From positions 6,187,478-6,251,477 of the forward strand of contig JAVGWX010000012.1 of NCBI GenBank assembly GCA_036924085.1: DNA of 64,000 nucleotides, written 5' to 3'. A program made the position numbers and the translations under genes. Numbering within the stretch: position 1 is the stretch's first letter; the number at the start of each line of letters is the position of its first letter. The DNA is from Ariolimax columbianus (lineage: Eukaryota; Mollusca; Gastropoda; Stylommatophora; Arionidae). Below are positions 37,831 to 48,635 of this stretch, in pieces. Under the pieces are notes generated by a model. The model searched no databases. It was not told the origin of the DNA and saw nothing but the letters and a program-made list of their open reading frames with translations.

Positions 37831-39349
37831 TTATCAGTAATACAACACACAACCTAAACTAGCTTGAATATTTGTGTCTGGATTAATAAAACAAACAAAT
37901 CATGTGACCCTATGGAAAGGAAACACGTTTTTCTAAATTAGTACTCGGATGCAAGGAGTCGTCCAGAAAGAAAACACAGTAACAGCGCATTAGTTTTAGA
38001 ACACAAGATAGACCATGAAAAAAACCCAATTAACCTGTTAGTCAACTTCACTTGAAAAGATCAATTTAAATCTTGTATTGGACAATTCGTTTCAGCTCTC
38101 TCCATTGCCCCCCCCCCCTCCCTTTTTGTGCTTGAACTAACTGGAATTATACATTTCTATGCACGCTAATATGAGTCATCAGTACACGGTTCTATCGGGG
38201 AGAACAGAATAGAATTCCTGCAGAATAGCTTACATGTCATGAATGGTGACAACAGAAATGAGCCTGTACCATCATAAGAGGATATGGGATACATGACGTA
38301 TTTGGGTCATGTTTCTGGTGTAAATGTTAGTCGTTATGGTCTGTGGGCCTCAGGGGAAGGAATAGAAGTACAGGACAAAACAAACAGAAAAAGAAGAACT
38401 AGATGAAGAAACAAAAGAAAATAGTGTTGTGGTACCTTAACAGCATGTCACAATAAAGCCATATGTCCTCTACAACATGTCATTTAACATACATCAATAT
38501 TTACCCATACGATCAAAATAATGCCTTCATATTTCCATAAATACTTACACATATATCAACATACTGTCACATGTTTAAATATTCTAATAATTGAATCGAT
38601 ACATTTTTTTTTTTACAAAAACAAGCTTTACAGGATATATTATAAGAAGCAACAAAAGCAAGTTTTGAAGATCAGCGTCACTGTACGAAAGGAAACAATA
38701 ATAAATAATAGTAATCAACGATGAAATAATTAGGCATGCGCCCAAATTTACAGATCTGGGTATTAGCATTAGAAACAGAGACCAAATAAACCAAGACATT
38801 GACGCCCATGTTATCAAGTTAGTATGTATTTTAAACTCATTGTCCTCTTGTAGGGTTGATCAGTATTTTTATAGGAAGTAAACTCATCATCAATTCCACA
38901 TCAATCATATTAAACGGCTAGGATCATGGCATATAACTAAAAGTATCACATTTCGACTATAGACCTTCACCATAAAATACATCATTCAGATACTCTTTTT
39001 CGAATTTCCAGATGCAATATTTAACAGAAAGCTAAAGAAGAACGAGACAATAACCAAAAGATATTAAGATGAAACCAGGGACATGGGTAGAAACACTCTC
39101 AGAAAGAAAAATTATATTATAAACCAGACATGACATGAATTGGAACCGTCGGGAAATTATAGAGTGGGGATGTATTAAAAACAAGGCGAAGAACAGTTGA
39201 TGAGTATCTAAAAATAGAAAACAAGAAGATCACTCAAAATAAGAATCGTTAAAGATTGCCGCTTCCAGTTGGTTAACTCAGAAATTAAAAGATATTTTAC
39301 AAAAAAGATATTTGTTACTATACAAACAGTAACTGTCTGATACATGCAG
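37831..39349. other. AT-rich intergenic, nothing recognised
   Basis: A C run lies at about 38107-38116. No supported exon or element was found. Confidence 0.5.
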
Positions 39350-39538
39350 AAAATGTTGATTGGTGATGGCTATAAGATAGAGGCATGGACACTATTTAAA
39401 TGTTGATTGGTGATGGTTATAAGATAGAGGCATGGACACTATTTAAATGTTGATTGGTGATGGCTATAAGATAGAGGCATGGACACTATTTAAATGTTGA
39501 TTGGTGATGGCTATAAGATAGAGGCATGGACACTGTTC
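39350..39538. repeat. 47-bp minisatellite, 4 nearly identical copies
   Basis: Units contain GATTGGTGATGGCTATAAG, then ATAGAGGCATGGACACTATT. There is almost no divergence, so amplification was recent. Confidence 0.95.
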
Positions 39539-40439
39539 AAACAATGTTTAATTGTCCACTTAGCAATGACAAAATGAATATGTGCTGTGTCTTAAAATAA
39601 CTTGTACAAATGTCATTTGTAACCAAAATGACAACTTGGATCCATCACTTGTTGAATCATCTTGTCAGTGCCAAACAGAACATCTATAGCTCAAGATAAT
39701 GTTGAGTGACACTTGCACTCATTCAGTATGATTCTTGTTTATTTGTGCTAATTTGGGTGAATCTTTCACAACATTTCATTGGTGGTGGGTTTCAGTTTTG
39801 AATGCGCTGTTTGCTTTAGTTGAATTGAAAAGGGAAATGGTCCACATGTATTTGGTTTGCTGCAGAAACAAGGAATTATTGTATATAATATTTACTACAA
39901 GACAGGCAGCCATTTGATCTCAGATAGATGTGGTAGTCTGGGATGTTGGAAAGAGCCCATATAAATAATACATATTTCAAAACGGTTATTATGTCCACAT
40001 GACGACCAACAAATAATAATAGGAGTATCGTTCCGTAACTGGCAAATTGGCAATGTCACCTGCCTTAGTGTTAACATCAACTCAGTTCAACGGTTCTCTG
40101 GGCAAACAAAATATAACCACTGTTTACTTTCTTGTACGCAACTAAAGAAGGGTGTGCATGGAGGTGGCAACCTTACCATATTAAAACCATTGCCATAAAC
40201 TATACTACCACTGACTGTAATCAGTCAAGCCTAAAAGATGATTAGGTGAGTCAAATACAATGTTGGACCTAAACTTCAACAAATGGATTGACAGCGAAAG
40301 TTAAAATCAGTGATCACCAGGCTTGTGGTTTTTTTTGGAGAACAGTTCTTGTCAGTGTTAAGTGTATTTAAGTGCTGTTATCTAAATGTTTACCACTGGA
40401 TGTTGACTGTTTTTTGATGCTCTGACATCCACTATGTAG
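39539..40439. other. intergenic, nothing recognised
   Basis: No motif was seen. Confidence 0.5.
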
Positions 40440-40640
40440 CACGTCCTTTGAATAACAGAGCGATCATCACAGTTGCCCTCCAAGACTCGACCTTCAGCCA
40501 TTTCTCACACAATTGTCATCTTTAGAACATCTGTGATGCCATGTGTCCATCTTCTTGATCTGACTCTGGCTCGTTTTCCAGGTACCATATCTTCCAATAT
40601 AGTCTTTTCCCGGACTAATCCGGTATTAGATATAGCCTAC
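40440..40640 (-). pseudogene. LINE 3'-end coding fragment
   Basis: The minus strand reads PGKRARVRSRRWTHGITDVL (about 40517-40580), then a frame-broken stretch. The GKR-R-R-RRRW---I pattern is the C-terminal block of RTE-like LINE RTs (compare the GSGRPRRRWHQDI block at about 18018). Only a short stretch remains. Confidence 0.5.
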
Positions 40641-41027
40641 ATGCAAATACTATGTCTGTCCAGGTGAACGATGATAGGTATAGCAGTAACGTACGAGATA
40701 TTTCTGTTGGTGATGAAGAGTCATACGCTTACTAGGTCTCAGTTGCTTTTTATTAAGGTGAAGTGACTTTTCCTCTCCTTTTAAACTGACTTTTCCTGAA
40801 CATAATTTCGGTACTCATTTACTGTTGGGCAGACTGAACATGTCGACAAGGTCTGAATCTAGTACCATAACACTGAGTACATGCACACAAGCGAGGCGTA
40901 CCTTAGACGTGAGACCAAGTACAATAGAAAGGTATACCATATCTGTCAGAACAGACACTATCAACCAAATGATAGCAGAAGGTTCAACTCTGTACTCTAC
41001 ATCTGCTTTCATTCTACAGGGGGCGCG

Positions 41028-41697
41028 AGGCTATCACTACATGTATACAGTGGACACAAGGCTACCACTACATCTATACAGTGGACACAAGGCTACCACT
41101 ACATCTATACAGGGGACACAAGGCTACCACTACATCTATACAGGGGACACAAGGCTACCACTACATCTATACAGGGGACACAAGGCTACCACTACATCTA
41201 TACAGGGGACACAAGGCTACCACTACATCTATACAGGGGACACAAGGCTACCACTACATCTATACAGGGGACACAAGGCTACCACTACATCTATACAGGG
41301 GACACAATGCTACCACTACATCTATACAGGGGACGCGAGGCTACCACTACATGTATACAGGGGACGCGAGGCTACCACTACATGTATACAGGGGACACAA
41401 GGCTACCACTACATGTATACAGGGGACACAAGGCTACCACTACATCTATACAGGGGACACAAGGCTACCACTACATGTATACAGGGAACACAAGGCTACC
41501 ACTACATCTATACAGGGAACACAAGGCTACCACTACATGTATTAAAGGGACACAATGCTACCACTACATGTATACAGGGAACACAAGGCTACCACTACAT
41601 CTATACAGGGAACACAAGGCTACCACTACATCTATACAGGGAACACAAGGCTACCACTACATGTATACAGGGAACACAAGGCTACCACTAAATGTAA
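41028..41697. repeat. 31-bp minisatellite, about 21 copies, open in all three plus frames
   Basis: The core is GGCTACCACTACATCTATAC followed by AGGGGACACAA. Because 31 mod 3 is 1 and the unit has no stop in any plus frame, three overlapping frames of 154 to 288 codons result. Variants group in blocks (GGGACGCGAGG near 41330-41370, GGGAACACAAGG after about 41480). Confidence 0.96.
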
Positions 41698-42573
41698 TCT
41701 GTGATAAAGATAATCACTGAGAAATCGCATTCATTTATCCAACTATCTTACATGCTACGCATGGTCAATATACAAACCACATGCATACACATACAGAAAG
41801 TTTGGCTAAATGAAAAGAAAATCTTGTTAAGTATGCATAGTACACAGGAGGCTCACCCTGAGGGCCACTCTTCTCTCTCTTCTTACCTCACTCTGTTTCA
41901 TTTGACTCTGTCCTACAGTCACAGCCTTGCACAACTTTCACACGCACCCTCGTGGTAAAGCTCTTCCATTGCACTTTGGTTGGGCTAGCTTCTGAGGGCG
42001 CACAAACCTAGCATAGGTACATACAGATGCACACATGCATCCAATCACTGGTTTATGCGTCCTGATATCGCCTAATTGACTACGGTCTGGGGTGGAAAAT
42101 GGCGCGCCTCCAGCAGTAGAAACTAGTGAGGCAAACATCTAAGCAACAACATGCATAGTACATGCGAATAAATATAATAACACTTGAGATGCTGGGTTGC
42201 CGTTAGAAACAATTTTCAAGAGTTTTCATGTTACACATTGTTATTGTGAGGCGATGACATTCACCAACACACTGTAAAATATGTCAGATTATATGTGCTG
42301 GATTTTATCGTTGCAAATCTCCTGGTATATCTAAACCATGTCAGATTGTGTAATCTTGTTTCTTCATTTATACATCGCCTGGTATATCATCAGTATAATC
42401 ATCATTACCAAGTGGTATTACTGATGAGTTCTATTTCTAATAGCCTGTACTTGAAACCTTCAAATATTGCATGCTTGTTTATCCATCTATTTATATTTTA
42501 CTCTCCCTCTCTATTTTTATGCCTATCCTCACTTTTCCCTCTCATTTCCTCCCCGATATTGTGCGGACTATAA
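41698..42573. other. intergenic, nothing recognised
   Basis: Short frames only. No family resemblance. Confidence 0.5.
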
Positions 42574-42810
42574 ACGTGCAGGCCATGTTCCATCCTCCAG
42601 ACTTGGCATCTAATGACTTCTTCCTGTGGCGAAACATGGATAATCTGCTTCATGGACATTGTTTTTCGGATGTCTGTGACTTAATTACTGAACTGGAGAC
42701 GTGGTTCCGGACACAGTATGGAGGAGTTCTACAATCATGGCATCAAGAAGATGCAGAATAGACGGGAGAAGTGTATCACCTTTCAGGGTGAACATATAGA
42801 AAATGACTAA
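42574..42810 (+). pseudogene. mariner-family transposase C-terminal remnant
   Basis: The frame reads FHPPDLASNDFFLWRNMDNL (42588-42647), then a tail that switches frame near 42718 and reads EEFYNHGIKKM, RREKCITFQGEHIEND and a stop at 42808-42810. HPPxSPDLAPxDFxLF and the closing W/R-KCI---G-Y-E are hallmarks of Tc1/mariner transposases of the mariner branch. The last catalytic Asp position (PDL) is kept at 42600-42602. The first two catalytic Asp regions and the N-terminal helix-turn-helix are absent, so it is inactive. No terminal inverted repeats were found. Confidence 0.8.
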
Positions 42811-43140
42811 AGTTCACACCAATTTCCAGGTAATTGCCTTGACTCCTTCCAATTAAAGTGCAAAACTATTCAACCATCCCTCGTATATATTAATCCAACC
42901 ATTGTTTAAGCACACCCAGGGTTTAGCACAATCAAGTATTAATCCATTCATAGACAATCACGATTATAGTTTATCATACGAGCTGTAAAACATGTCCTGA
43001 ACTACACATATTTCTTGCATTACACTGTCTGTACATGCGCCAGATACATGCATTTGTATGCAAATTCAACTACACATGCTTAACTAACTCTATTGTGAAC
43101 TCCATAAATTATGTTTTTGTTCCATATCCAAAGTTAATCT

Positions 43141-43146
43141 TTTATT
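43141..43146 (-). terminator. candidate polyadenylation signal for the minus-strand exon
   Basis: TTTATT on the plus strand gives AATAAA on the minus strand, about 410 bp past the stop codon at 43555. The intervening sequence has no other AATAAA on this strand that I noticed. Its use is inferred. Confidence 0.35.
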
Positions 43147-43554
43147 TTGTAACATCAGTTTTGAATACCAGTCGTCCTTGCCGTAGCACGACAACATAAC
43201 TGGTCATGCAACAACAGGCACATTATGTTCATGGGACAATGAGTTAGTCAGTTTAGTCTAAGTGCATCTATTTTTCTATCTGCCTTCCAAGTTGCTATTC
43301 TGTATGTTATTGGTGTATGTCTTAATGTTATGTGAGAGAAGAAGTAAAACATAAAGTGACTTTGTAATTCTCTCTCGTATATTGTCCTTGTTTCTCTGAC
43401 TATCTTAACAAATATTTTGTTATTGGATTTGCCAGAAAATGTAATAGTGCAGGTGCTTGTGTGATATGTCATTGTTATAAATTTGCATAGCAAATAAGTC
43501 AATGTGTTTGAAACAACATGGTCTTAGGACAATGGGCCCTAAAAGCAAAACACT

Positions 43555-44032
43555 TCACAGTCTGGAATCTAACTGGTTGTCACTGGCACTGTCAGCTGTA
43601 AGTTCATTAAGGACGAGACTTGGATTACTGTTGTCATTGGAGTCTCTATTCTTCAGAGGGCCTGATCCGTTTATATGAACAGTGATCGTGTCCGAGTCAA
43701 CTGGGTGCTGGGTTGTGTAATCGGGAGACGTCTCGCGTTTCTGGTCGTCCAACTTCGTGTTGTCCGTATCTCTGTCGTTTTGATTTTTCAGGATCGCGTT
43801 GTTGTTGTCGCCAATTGGTTGTATTTCCACAAAGTCTGATCTAATGGGAGAGCTGTATGGACTGCTGGCTCGTGATGATAACCCTGGAGAAGAGTTACCA
43901 CTTTTGTTCTTCTTGTAGCCGTTCGAAAGTGGAGCGAACGCGTCTGCAGCCTGGAATGCAAGTTTACCAAGCGCCATCATGCTTGCTAGACCCCCATTTG
44001 GTCCATTCTTTTGAGAACCTCCACTGGAGTCT
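43555..44032 (-). CDS. terminal coding exon of an unidentified host gene
   Basis: The frame runs from a 3' splice site to a TGA at 43555-43557. The acceptor reads ACATTTCTTTTTCAG on the minus strand, with the exon starting at 44032 in a split codon. About 158 residues are encoded. Two ATGs at 43975-43980 could mislead an intronless prediction, but the open frame continues upstream to the acceptor with RLQWRFSKEWTKWGSSK. The first part is basic and Trp-rich (W-x-x-W), then comes a helix-like segment (MMALGKLAFQAADAF). After that lies a long Ser/Asn/Asp-rich, probably disordered tail (SSPGLSSRASSPYSSPIRS) ending in DSRL. No catalytic motif or membrane segment is present. The basic W-x-x-W stretch just after a splice site is reminiscent of the cytoplasmic tail of class B G-protein-coupled receptors, but this is a weak guess. 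Upstream exons were not found in the window. Confidence 0.6.
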
Positions 44033-44185
44033 CCTGAAAAAGAAATGTAAGTCAGATTAAAATTTCTTGTCTATTGTGATCACATGAAGAAAAAAGTTTA
44101 GCTAGAGAGGCTAATCGACGAGTGTAGATACCAATCATTTTACAAAGGCATACAAGTTCAAATCTCCAGAAAAGTCTAAGTAGGC

Positions 44186-44189
44186 GTAA
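44186..44189. other. target-site duplication, left copy (GTAA)
   Basis: GTAA directly precedes the TG terminus. The same four bases follow the CA terminus at 49573-49576. Confidence 0.7.
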
Positions 44190-44500
44190 TGTAACAGTTC
44201 CCGCCGGAGCAAGGGGAGTTTAGGATGCCTGAACATGTTAAAGCTTAAAGCTACCTGAATGCATGTCAAGGTCGCTCACGTCTCAGCAAAGGAGAACAGA
44301 GTTGGGTTAAGGAATGTGGACAGGTAGAAACTGACCACTGGCCTTCCGATTTTGGTAGGGGGAGATTGATTGACAGACGAAATTGGCAACGGGGCTTGCT
44401 GCGAGAGAATGAGTGACAGGTGTGCAAAGTGTTTCGTTCCAATTGGAATTGAGATGACCATACCTGAGATCGATTGGTCAAGCTCTGGCCTTGCTTGAGG

Positions 44501-44508
44501 ATATATAA
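44501..44508 (+). promoter_or_regulatory. candidate LTR TATA box
   Basis: ATATATAA lies in GAGGATATATAACTCGAG, about 310 bp into the LTR, with an inverted CCAAT motif (ATTGG) about 30 bp upstream. Transcription would begin near 44530. The same site recurs at 48947-48954 in the 3' LTR. Confidence 0.55.
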
Positions 44509-45006
44509 CTCGAGACAAAGTTGAGCTCAAGAGGCTGGATGAGAGATGGGGGGCTGGAGAGAGAGAGCGGCTGTATGGAGGAGAGAGAGAGACTGAATGT
44601 AGATAGTGTGTTTAACTCACCGACTTAGATAGAGGAGCGATTGATTGACGGTTGGACGAATGTTTAGTGATAGAACAGGATCGCTCAAATAGGTGTGTGA
44701 GTTTTGCATTAATAGATAATGTGAAAGTGTGTTTGTAAGCAAGGACACATTGTGAACGAGTATGTCGAGATCGCCCGCCTGAGGGGATTTCAGTGAGGAA
44801 GAGTATTTGATAAGGTGTGTTGAAGACGCAGTTAAGGCGATGTGTGTGTGATGTAATTGCAAGGCAATAGAACTGGGTTTTTAGATAGTTGGGAATTCCA
44901 TCAATAGCTAATGCTTACAATTCCCGTTTTAGTAAATGTTTAGTTAAGATATGTATTATATTGTGTTTGTAATTTCTCTACTCATTCTATGATATGAGTA
45001 TGATTT

Positions 45007-45012
45007 AATAAA
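45007..45012 (+). terminator. candidate LTR polyadenylation signal
   Basis: AATAAA lies about 115 bp before the LTR end. The matching copy at 49453-49458 in the 3' LTR would end the element's transcript. Together with the TATA box this gives an R region of roughly 500 bp. Confidence 0.55.
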
Positions 45013-45140
45013 TATGCCACCTGATGTGTGATATGTCATTTACTGAGTATGGTCATGATGATGTGGATGAGTGTGAGAATGTTCTAAGATAGATCACGGC
45101 CAAGGCAAACAGTGGGATCTGCTACACGTTATTATTATTT

Positions 45141-45158
45141 TGGTGCCTGTTGACCACG
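45141..45158 (+). other. candidate primer-binding site
   Basis: TGGTGCCTGTTGACCACG starts 14 bp after the 5' LTR. TGG is expected opposite a tRNA CCA end and TGGTGCC could pair with a GGCACCA terminus. The rest does not obviously match a tRNA T-arm, so the primer is unresolved. Confidence 0.35.
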
Positions 45159-45329
45159 GATAGTCGTGATAGATTTATAAATATAGTGCGTGTGTAGCTA
45201 TAGATCTTGATTTGCATGTTTAACACAAGTGTCGCAGTTATATATAACTTGTGTGTGTAGTTAGGAATAGAGGAGTAGCTAGTGGTTAGAGTGTTAGTAC
45301 CATAGACAGTTTTTCCAATCATCTGACTG

Positions 45330-45421
45330 GTAAGTGTGACATTTTTCTTCCACCCATTGTTGTATTATTGACAAGACTTTGTGCGTACTTGACAGTCTTA
45401 TAATTTTTTTGGGTGTGCCAG
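45330..45421 (+). other. possible small intron in the element's leader
   Basis: CTG/GTAAGT at 45330 is a strong 5' splice site. A run of seven T followed by GGGTGTGCCAG ends at 45421, a plausible acceptor. Removal of about 92 bp would leave the ATG at 45437 intact. This is inference only. Confidence 0.3.
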
Positions 45422-45436
45422 ACGGGTTTATTCAAT

Positions 45437-46987
45437 ATGTCGAGGTTGGACAATGTTAAACAATGTTATCATTGTCTAGCTTTTGGACATTTGTCTATCG
45501 GATGCCCTAATATTCTTCGGAATATTAACAGTTCCTGGAGAAGAGGAGGACTGTTTGTCAAAAACAAGCCTTTCATGGCACGAGCTACAGTCAGCGATAA
45601 GTGGGAGGACAAAAGTCAACGACAAAACCAGCTAAGAGAACTAACAGGCAGAGTTATTCGGCTGGAAAGACAGGAAAAAGATCTCCAATGGAAGCTGCGA
45701 CAGCTGTTGCAACAGTTTGAAAACGGAGCTTTCCAACCAGCTAGGAAGGAGAGAAGAAATCAAGAAATCACAGAAGTAAACACGGTCCAGTATTGTGGAA
45801 GGGGTCAGAGTGGTAGGAAAGTGAGTAGGAAGCCCGTACTACTTCCACATTCCGATCCGTGGAGGGACAGAGGTGGAAATCTCAGGACGGACGTGTGTGG
45901 ACGACTGGAAAGAGGTGTCAAAAAGGGGCGTTTGACCCAGGTGGAGAGGCCAAGTCAAATGAGAGGAGGAGGAATGGTTGGGCAGAAGTTTGAATCGGGC
46001 AGATTCTTAGCCCACAAGAGGCCTTTTGCACGGTTACAGATGGAGAGGCAGAACAGGAGCTATCAAAGAGACTTTGAGCACGAGGCGGATGGACAGAAAG
46101 AAAGAGATACAGGTTTTGTGTATCCAGAAAAGTTAGGGACGGAGGGCAGGTTACGCAATGCAAACGAGACAAACGTTCGCTCAGAGGTCCAGATAAAATG
46201 TTACCGCATCGGACAGTGTAGGCCGAGAATTCAGGAAGAAGGTATTACGTCGATTAACATGGTCGGGCGTGCTGAAAGGAGCCAAGTTTACCAGGACGTC
46301 AAGCCTGGTAGAACATTAGTTAAAGTCGACGAAGAATCGAACAAGGAAATAGTCGGAGATTCGCCAGATAAAGAGGAAAGGAGAGGAGGAGGAATGGTGG
46401 CAGGACCAGCTATGGTTTCGTGCCCACCCAAGCCAGGTTCTAGCCATGCGGGAGAAGTTGTTGAACAGACCGAAAGAAGGGACAACCCTTCGGCCACCGA
46501 GGAAGGAAGTGGGAATGACGCACAGTTGGAATGCGAAACGGACGCACCAACAGCAGCCAACAAAAGAGGAACAGAGTTTCTAAGGAAAACGAAGAAAAGG
46601 GAAAGACAGGTTAACCACAGCCAGGACAGCGAACCAGTCATCGAAGCAAAGATGAAAAGATCTCAGTTCGAGATAAGCCAACAGTCAAACGAACAGTGTG
46701 AAAAGTCTTTCCCACAAATAGTGAATACAGATGGACGGAAGGCTGAAGTAGCGGACGATGTAAGTGTACGTAACACTACCAGAGAACCGGTGGATACGAA
46801 CCAACCAACCGAGAAACAAACAGACCAGACGATGGGCGTTTTACAGGAGGAAATCGCGCAGCAATCAGAGAAAGCTGATGGGGCAACGCATAGTCTGGTT
46901 AAAATAAGCAGTAGTGATAAGGAACGGTTGATGCAATGTTTACTGACGCTAGCCAAAAACCTGGAATTCAGAAATGGAATTAGGTAA
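45437..46987 (+). CDS. CCHC zinc-knuckle protein of the LTR retroelement (516 aa)
   Basis: An intact frame ending TAG or TAA-type at 46985-46987. It is open from the TAA at 45401, but the first ATG is at 45437 (A at -3), so I start there. Residues 10-23 (CYHCLAFGHLSIGC) form a perfect C-x2-C-x4-H-x4-C zinc knuckle, as in Gag nucleocapsid domains that bind RNA. Residues about 55-90 are charged, with heptad-like leucines (RELTGRVIRLERQEKDLQWK), and may form a coiled coil. The remaining 400 or so residues are rich in Arg, Lys, Glu, Gln, Gly and Ser and look disordered, apart from a short hydrophobic C-terminal helix (ERLMQCLLTLAKNLEF). In ordinary Gag proteins the knuckle is C-terminal, after matrix and capsid. 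Here no capsid-like domain precedes it. The protein may be a nucleocapsid-derived RNA-binding factor that helps the element's RNA use another element's machinery. That function is inferred; what is visible is one knuckle and a long polar tail. Confidence 0.8.
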   Translation: MSRLDNVKQCYHCLAFGHLSIGCPNILRNINSSWRRGGLFVKNKPFMARATVSDKWEDKSQRQNQLRELTGRVIRLERQEKDLQWKLRQLLQQFENGAFQPARKERRNQEITEVNTVQYCGRGQSGRKVSRKPVLLPHSDPWRDRGGNLRTDVCGRLERGVKKGRLTQVERPSQMRGGGMVGQKFESGRFLAHKRPFARLQMERQNRSYQRDFEHEADGQKERDTGFVYPEKLGTEGRLRNANETNVRSEVQIKCYRIGQCRPRIQEEGITSINMVGRAERSQVYQDVKPGRTLVKVDEESNKEIVGDSPDKEERRGGGMVAGPAMVSCPPKPGSSHAGEVVEQTERRDNPSATEEGSGNDAQLECETDAPTAANKRGTEFLRKTKKRERQVNHSQDSEPVIEAKMKRSQFEISQQSNEQCEKSFPQIVNTDGRKAEVADDVSVRNTTREPVDTNQPTEKQTDQTMGVLQEEIAQQSEKADGATHSLVKISSSDKERLMQCLLTLAKNLEFRNGIR

Positions 46988-48625
46988 AGTCGGGTGGAGT
47001 AAAGTCATGTGAAACTCCAGTTAATGTATGCATTTGCATAAAATTTGTTTCATCTACCGTTATCCTTGGGAAACGGAGATTTGGATAATTAGGGGGTAGG
47101 GTATAGAGAAGGAGGAATGACCAGATGTTAAAAATTCCTTTGAATTCGTTGTCTGAAGTACACGCCAGACAATGAGCGGACGGTCAGTCTGAAGCGAAGA
47201 CTGACCGAGATCAAAGGGACATTTCCGACCAGAGAAACGGACAGAACGGACAAGAGACGCAGGATAGCTGGATGCGCCAGGTAATGATTACGCGACGCAG
47301 GGTAACACGTGGACGTGATGTTTCGGTTAATATCTGACCAGGTAGCTTTGATGCGGGGAATTTGGGGAAACAACGGTGAAATAGTTAGATCACAACACTC
47401 GGTTTTGATTCCTCGGGACAAAGACTGCACCTGGACTAGTAGGGTTACAGCATGACGTAATTCGACAGGTGGACGATTCGGTTTTTGACTTTTGACTCAG
47501 ACATAGTTTAGTATCTGATTAAATTAGAACTTAGTCATAGTTTAGTGACATAGTTTAGTATCTGATTAAGTTACAACTTAGTCATAGTTTAGGGACATAG
47601 TTTAGTACCTGATTAAGTTAGAACTTAGTCATAGTTTAGTATCTTTTGAAGGGGGCATTAACAGGTGCTCATCTGTGGGGCACGAGCAGGAGTGAAAGTT
47701 GATGGCACTTGGTCATGTTTATGTGTGTAAATATTTTGATATTTGGATTTCGACTAATGGTATTACTTGCAATTTTAGTGGGTTGTATGGTCGATATAGT
47801 ATGCATTGAATTTTTCTTTATTTTGTTGTTGTTTTTTTGTTGTTGTTGTTGAATCATCATGTTTACAGGTATTTTATACAGGTTATTTAGGTGATCTACA
47901 GAGCAGTATATCTCATCCAGACTGTAGGCCTCTGCAAGCACAAGTCACCACGAGTTCCAGAATCACATGTATGTGGAGTCTTTGCAGAGAAGACTATATT
48001 GATCAGAAGTTTTAATATTGACTATGACATATGTTGTCAAATATCGTTTTTGTGGGAAACATAAAGAATTTTGCTGTTTTCTTTGAGAGGGGATAGCTGT
48101 CAAGAAAGACAGTGATAACTAGCCTGAGGATAACCCACGTAAATTCGTGGCCTCACAGGAGTTAGTATGAAGTGAATCGTCGGCCAGGCGTGTAATGAGA
48201 CCGCCTGAGAAAATTGACCTGAACTGGTCGTGTGTAACAATGAAGGTTCGTGTCCTTAGAGGAAGGCACGGGAACAGGTCGAGGTATATTGACCTCAATG
48301 AGTAAGGAGAATTCCTTAAGGTGTTTCTGTTTTGATGAGTTAAAGGTCCCGCAGGGACAGACTTAGGTGAATTTGACGGTAAAACGATGTAAAAGTGTTG
48401 GTTTGTGTTGTAAAAACGCCCAGCCACAGTGTTTTTCTTCTGCTTGTATTGATTGTGTATGTATTACAAAAAGTTTATATGTATCAAATGACATGTCTTT
48501 TTATGCATGTACGATGTGAGTGAAGTTGTAAACAGGAGTAGTGTTTACAATTTGGATAGTAGAGACGAAAATGGTGGTCATTTGCCAGATAAAAAAATGA
48601 CCATCCATGTTTCGGTCTGTAGTTT
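46988..48625 (+). other. noncoding interior of the LTR element
   Basis: No frame over about 100 codons on either strand and no pol motif. It contains about three imperfect copies of a roughly 55-bp segment with AGTTTAGTATCTGATTAA and AACTTAGTCATAG at 47497-47650. It may hold packaging or dimerisation signals needed in trans. Confidence 0.7.
47497..47650. repeat. imperfect tandem repeat inside the LTR element, about 3 copies
   Basis: Segments around TTAGAACTTAGTCATAGTTT and GACATAGTTTAGTA recur about every 55 bp. Confidence 0.85.
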
Positions 48626-48635
48626 AGGGAGGTAA
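48626..48635 (+). other. polypurine tract
   Basis: AGGGAGGTAA ends exactly at the TG of the 3' LTR, the expected place for plus-strand priming. Confidence 0.65.

Larger units (their letters stand above)
44190..45126 (+). repeat. 5' LTR (937 bp)
   Basis: Starts TGTAACAG and ends CTGCTACA. It matches 48636-49572 at a constant offset of 4446 bp with no indel, and no substitution was noticed. Three antisense frames of 71 to 84 codons occur identically in both LTRs simply because the repeats are copies. Confidence 0.95.

Noticed and set aside
40825..41720. 279- and 288-codon frames with TTTSIQGTQGYHYIYTGD-like repeats
   Set aside because: All three frames of the 31-bp array are open, which indicates repeat arithmetic rather than selection for one protein.
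46988..48625. Hidden pol (RT or integrase) in the LTR element interior
   Set aside because: All frames were scanned for YxDD, DxD/DD35E-like spacing and HHCC patterns. Only short frames of up to about 102 codons without such motifs were seen.
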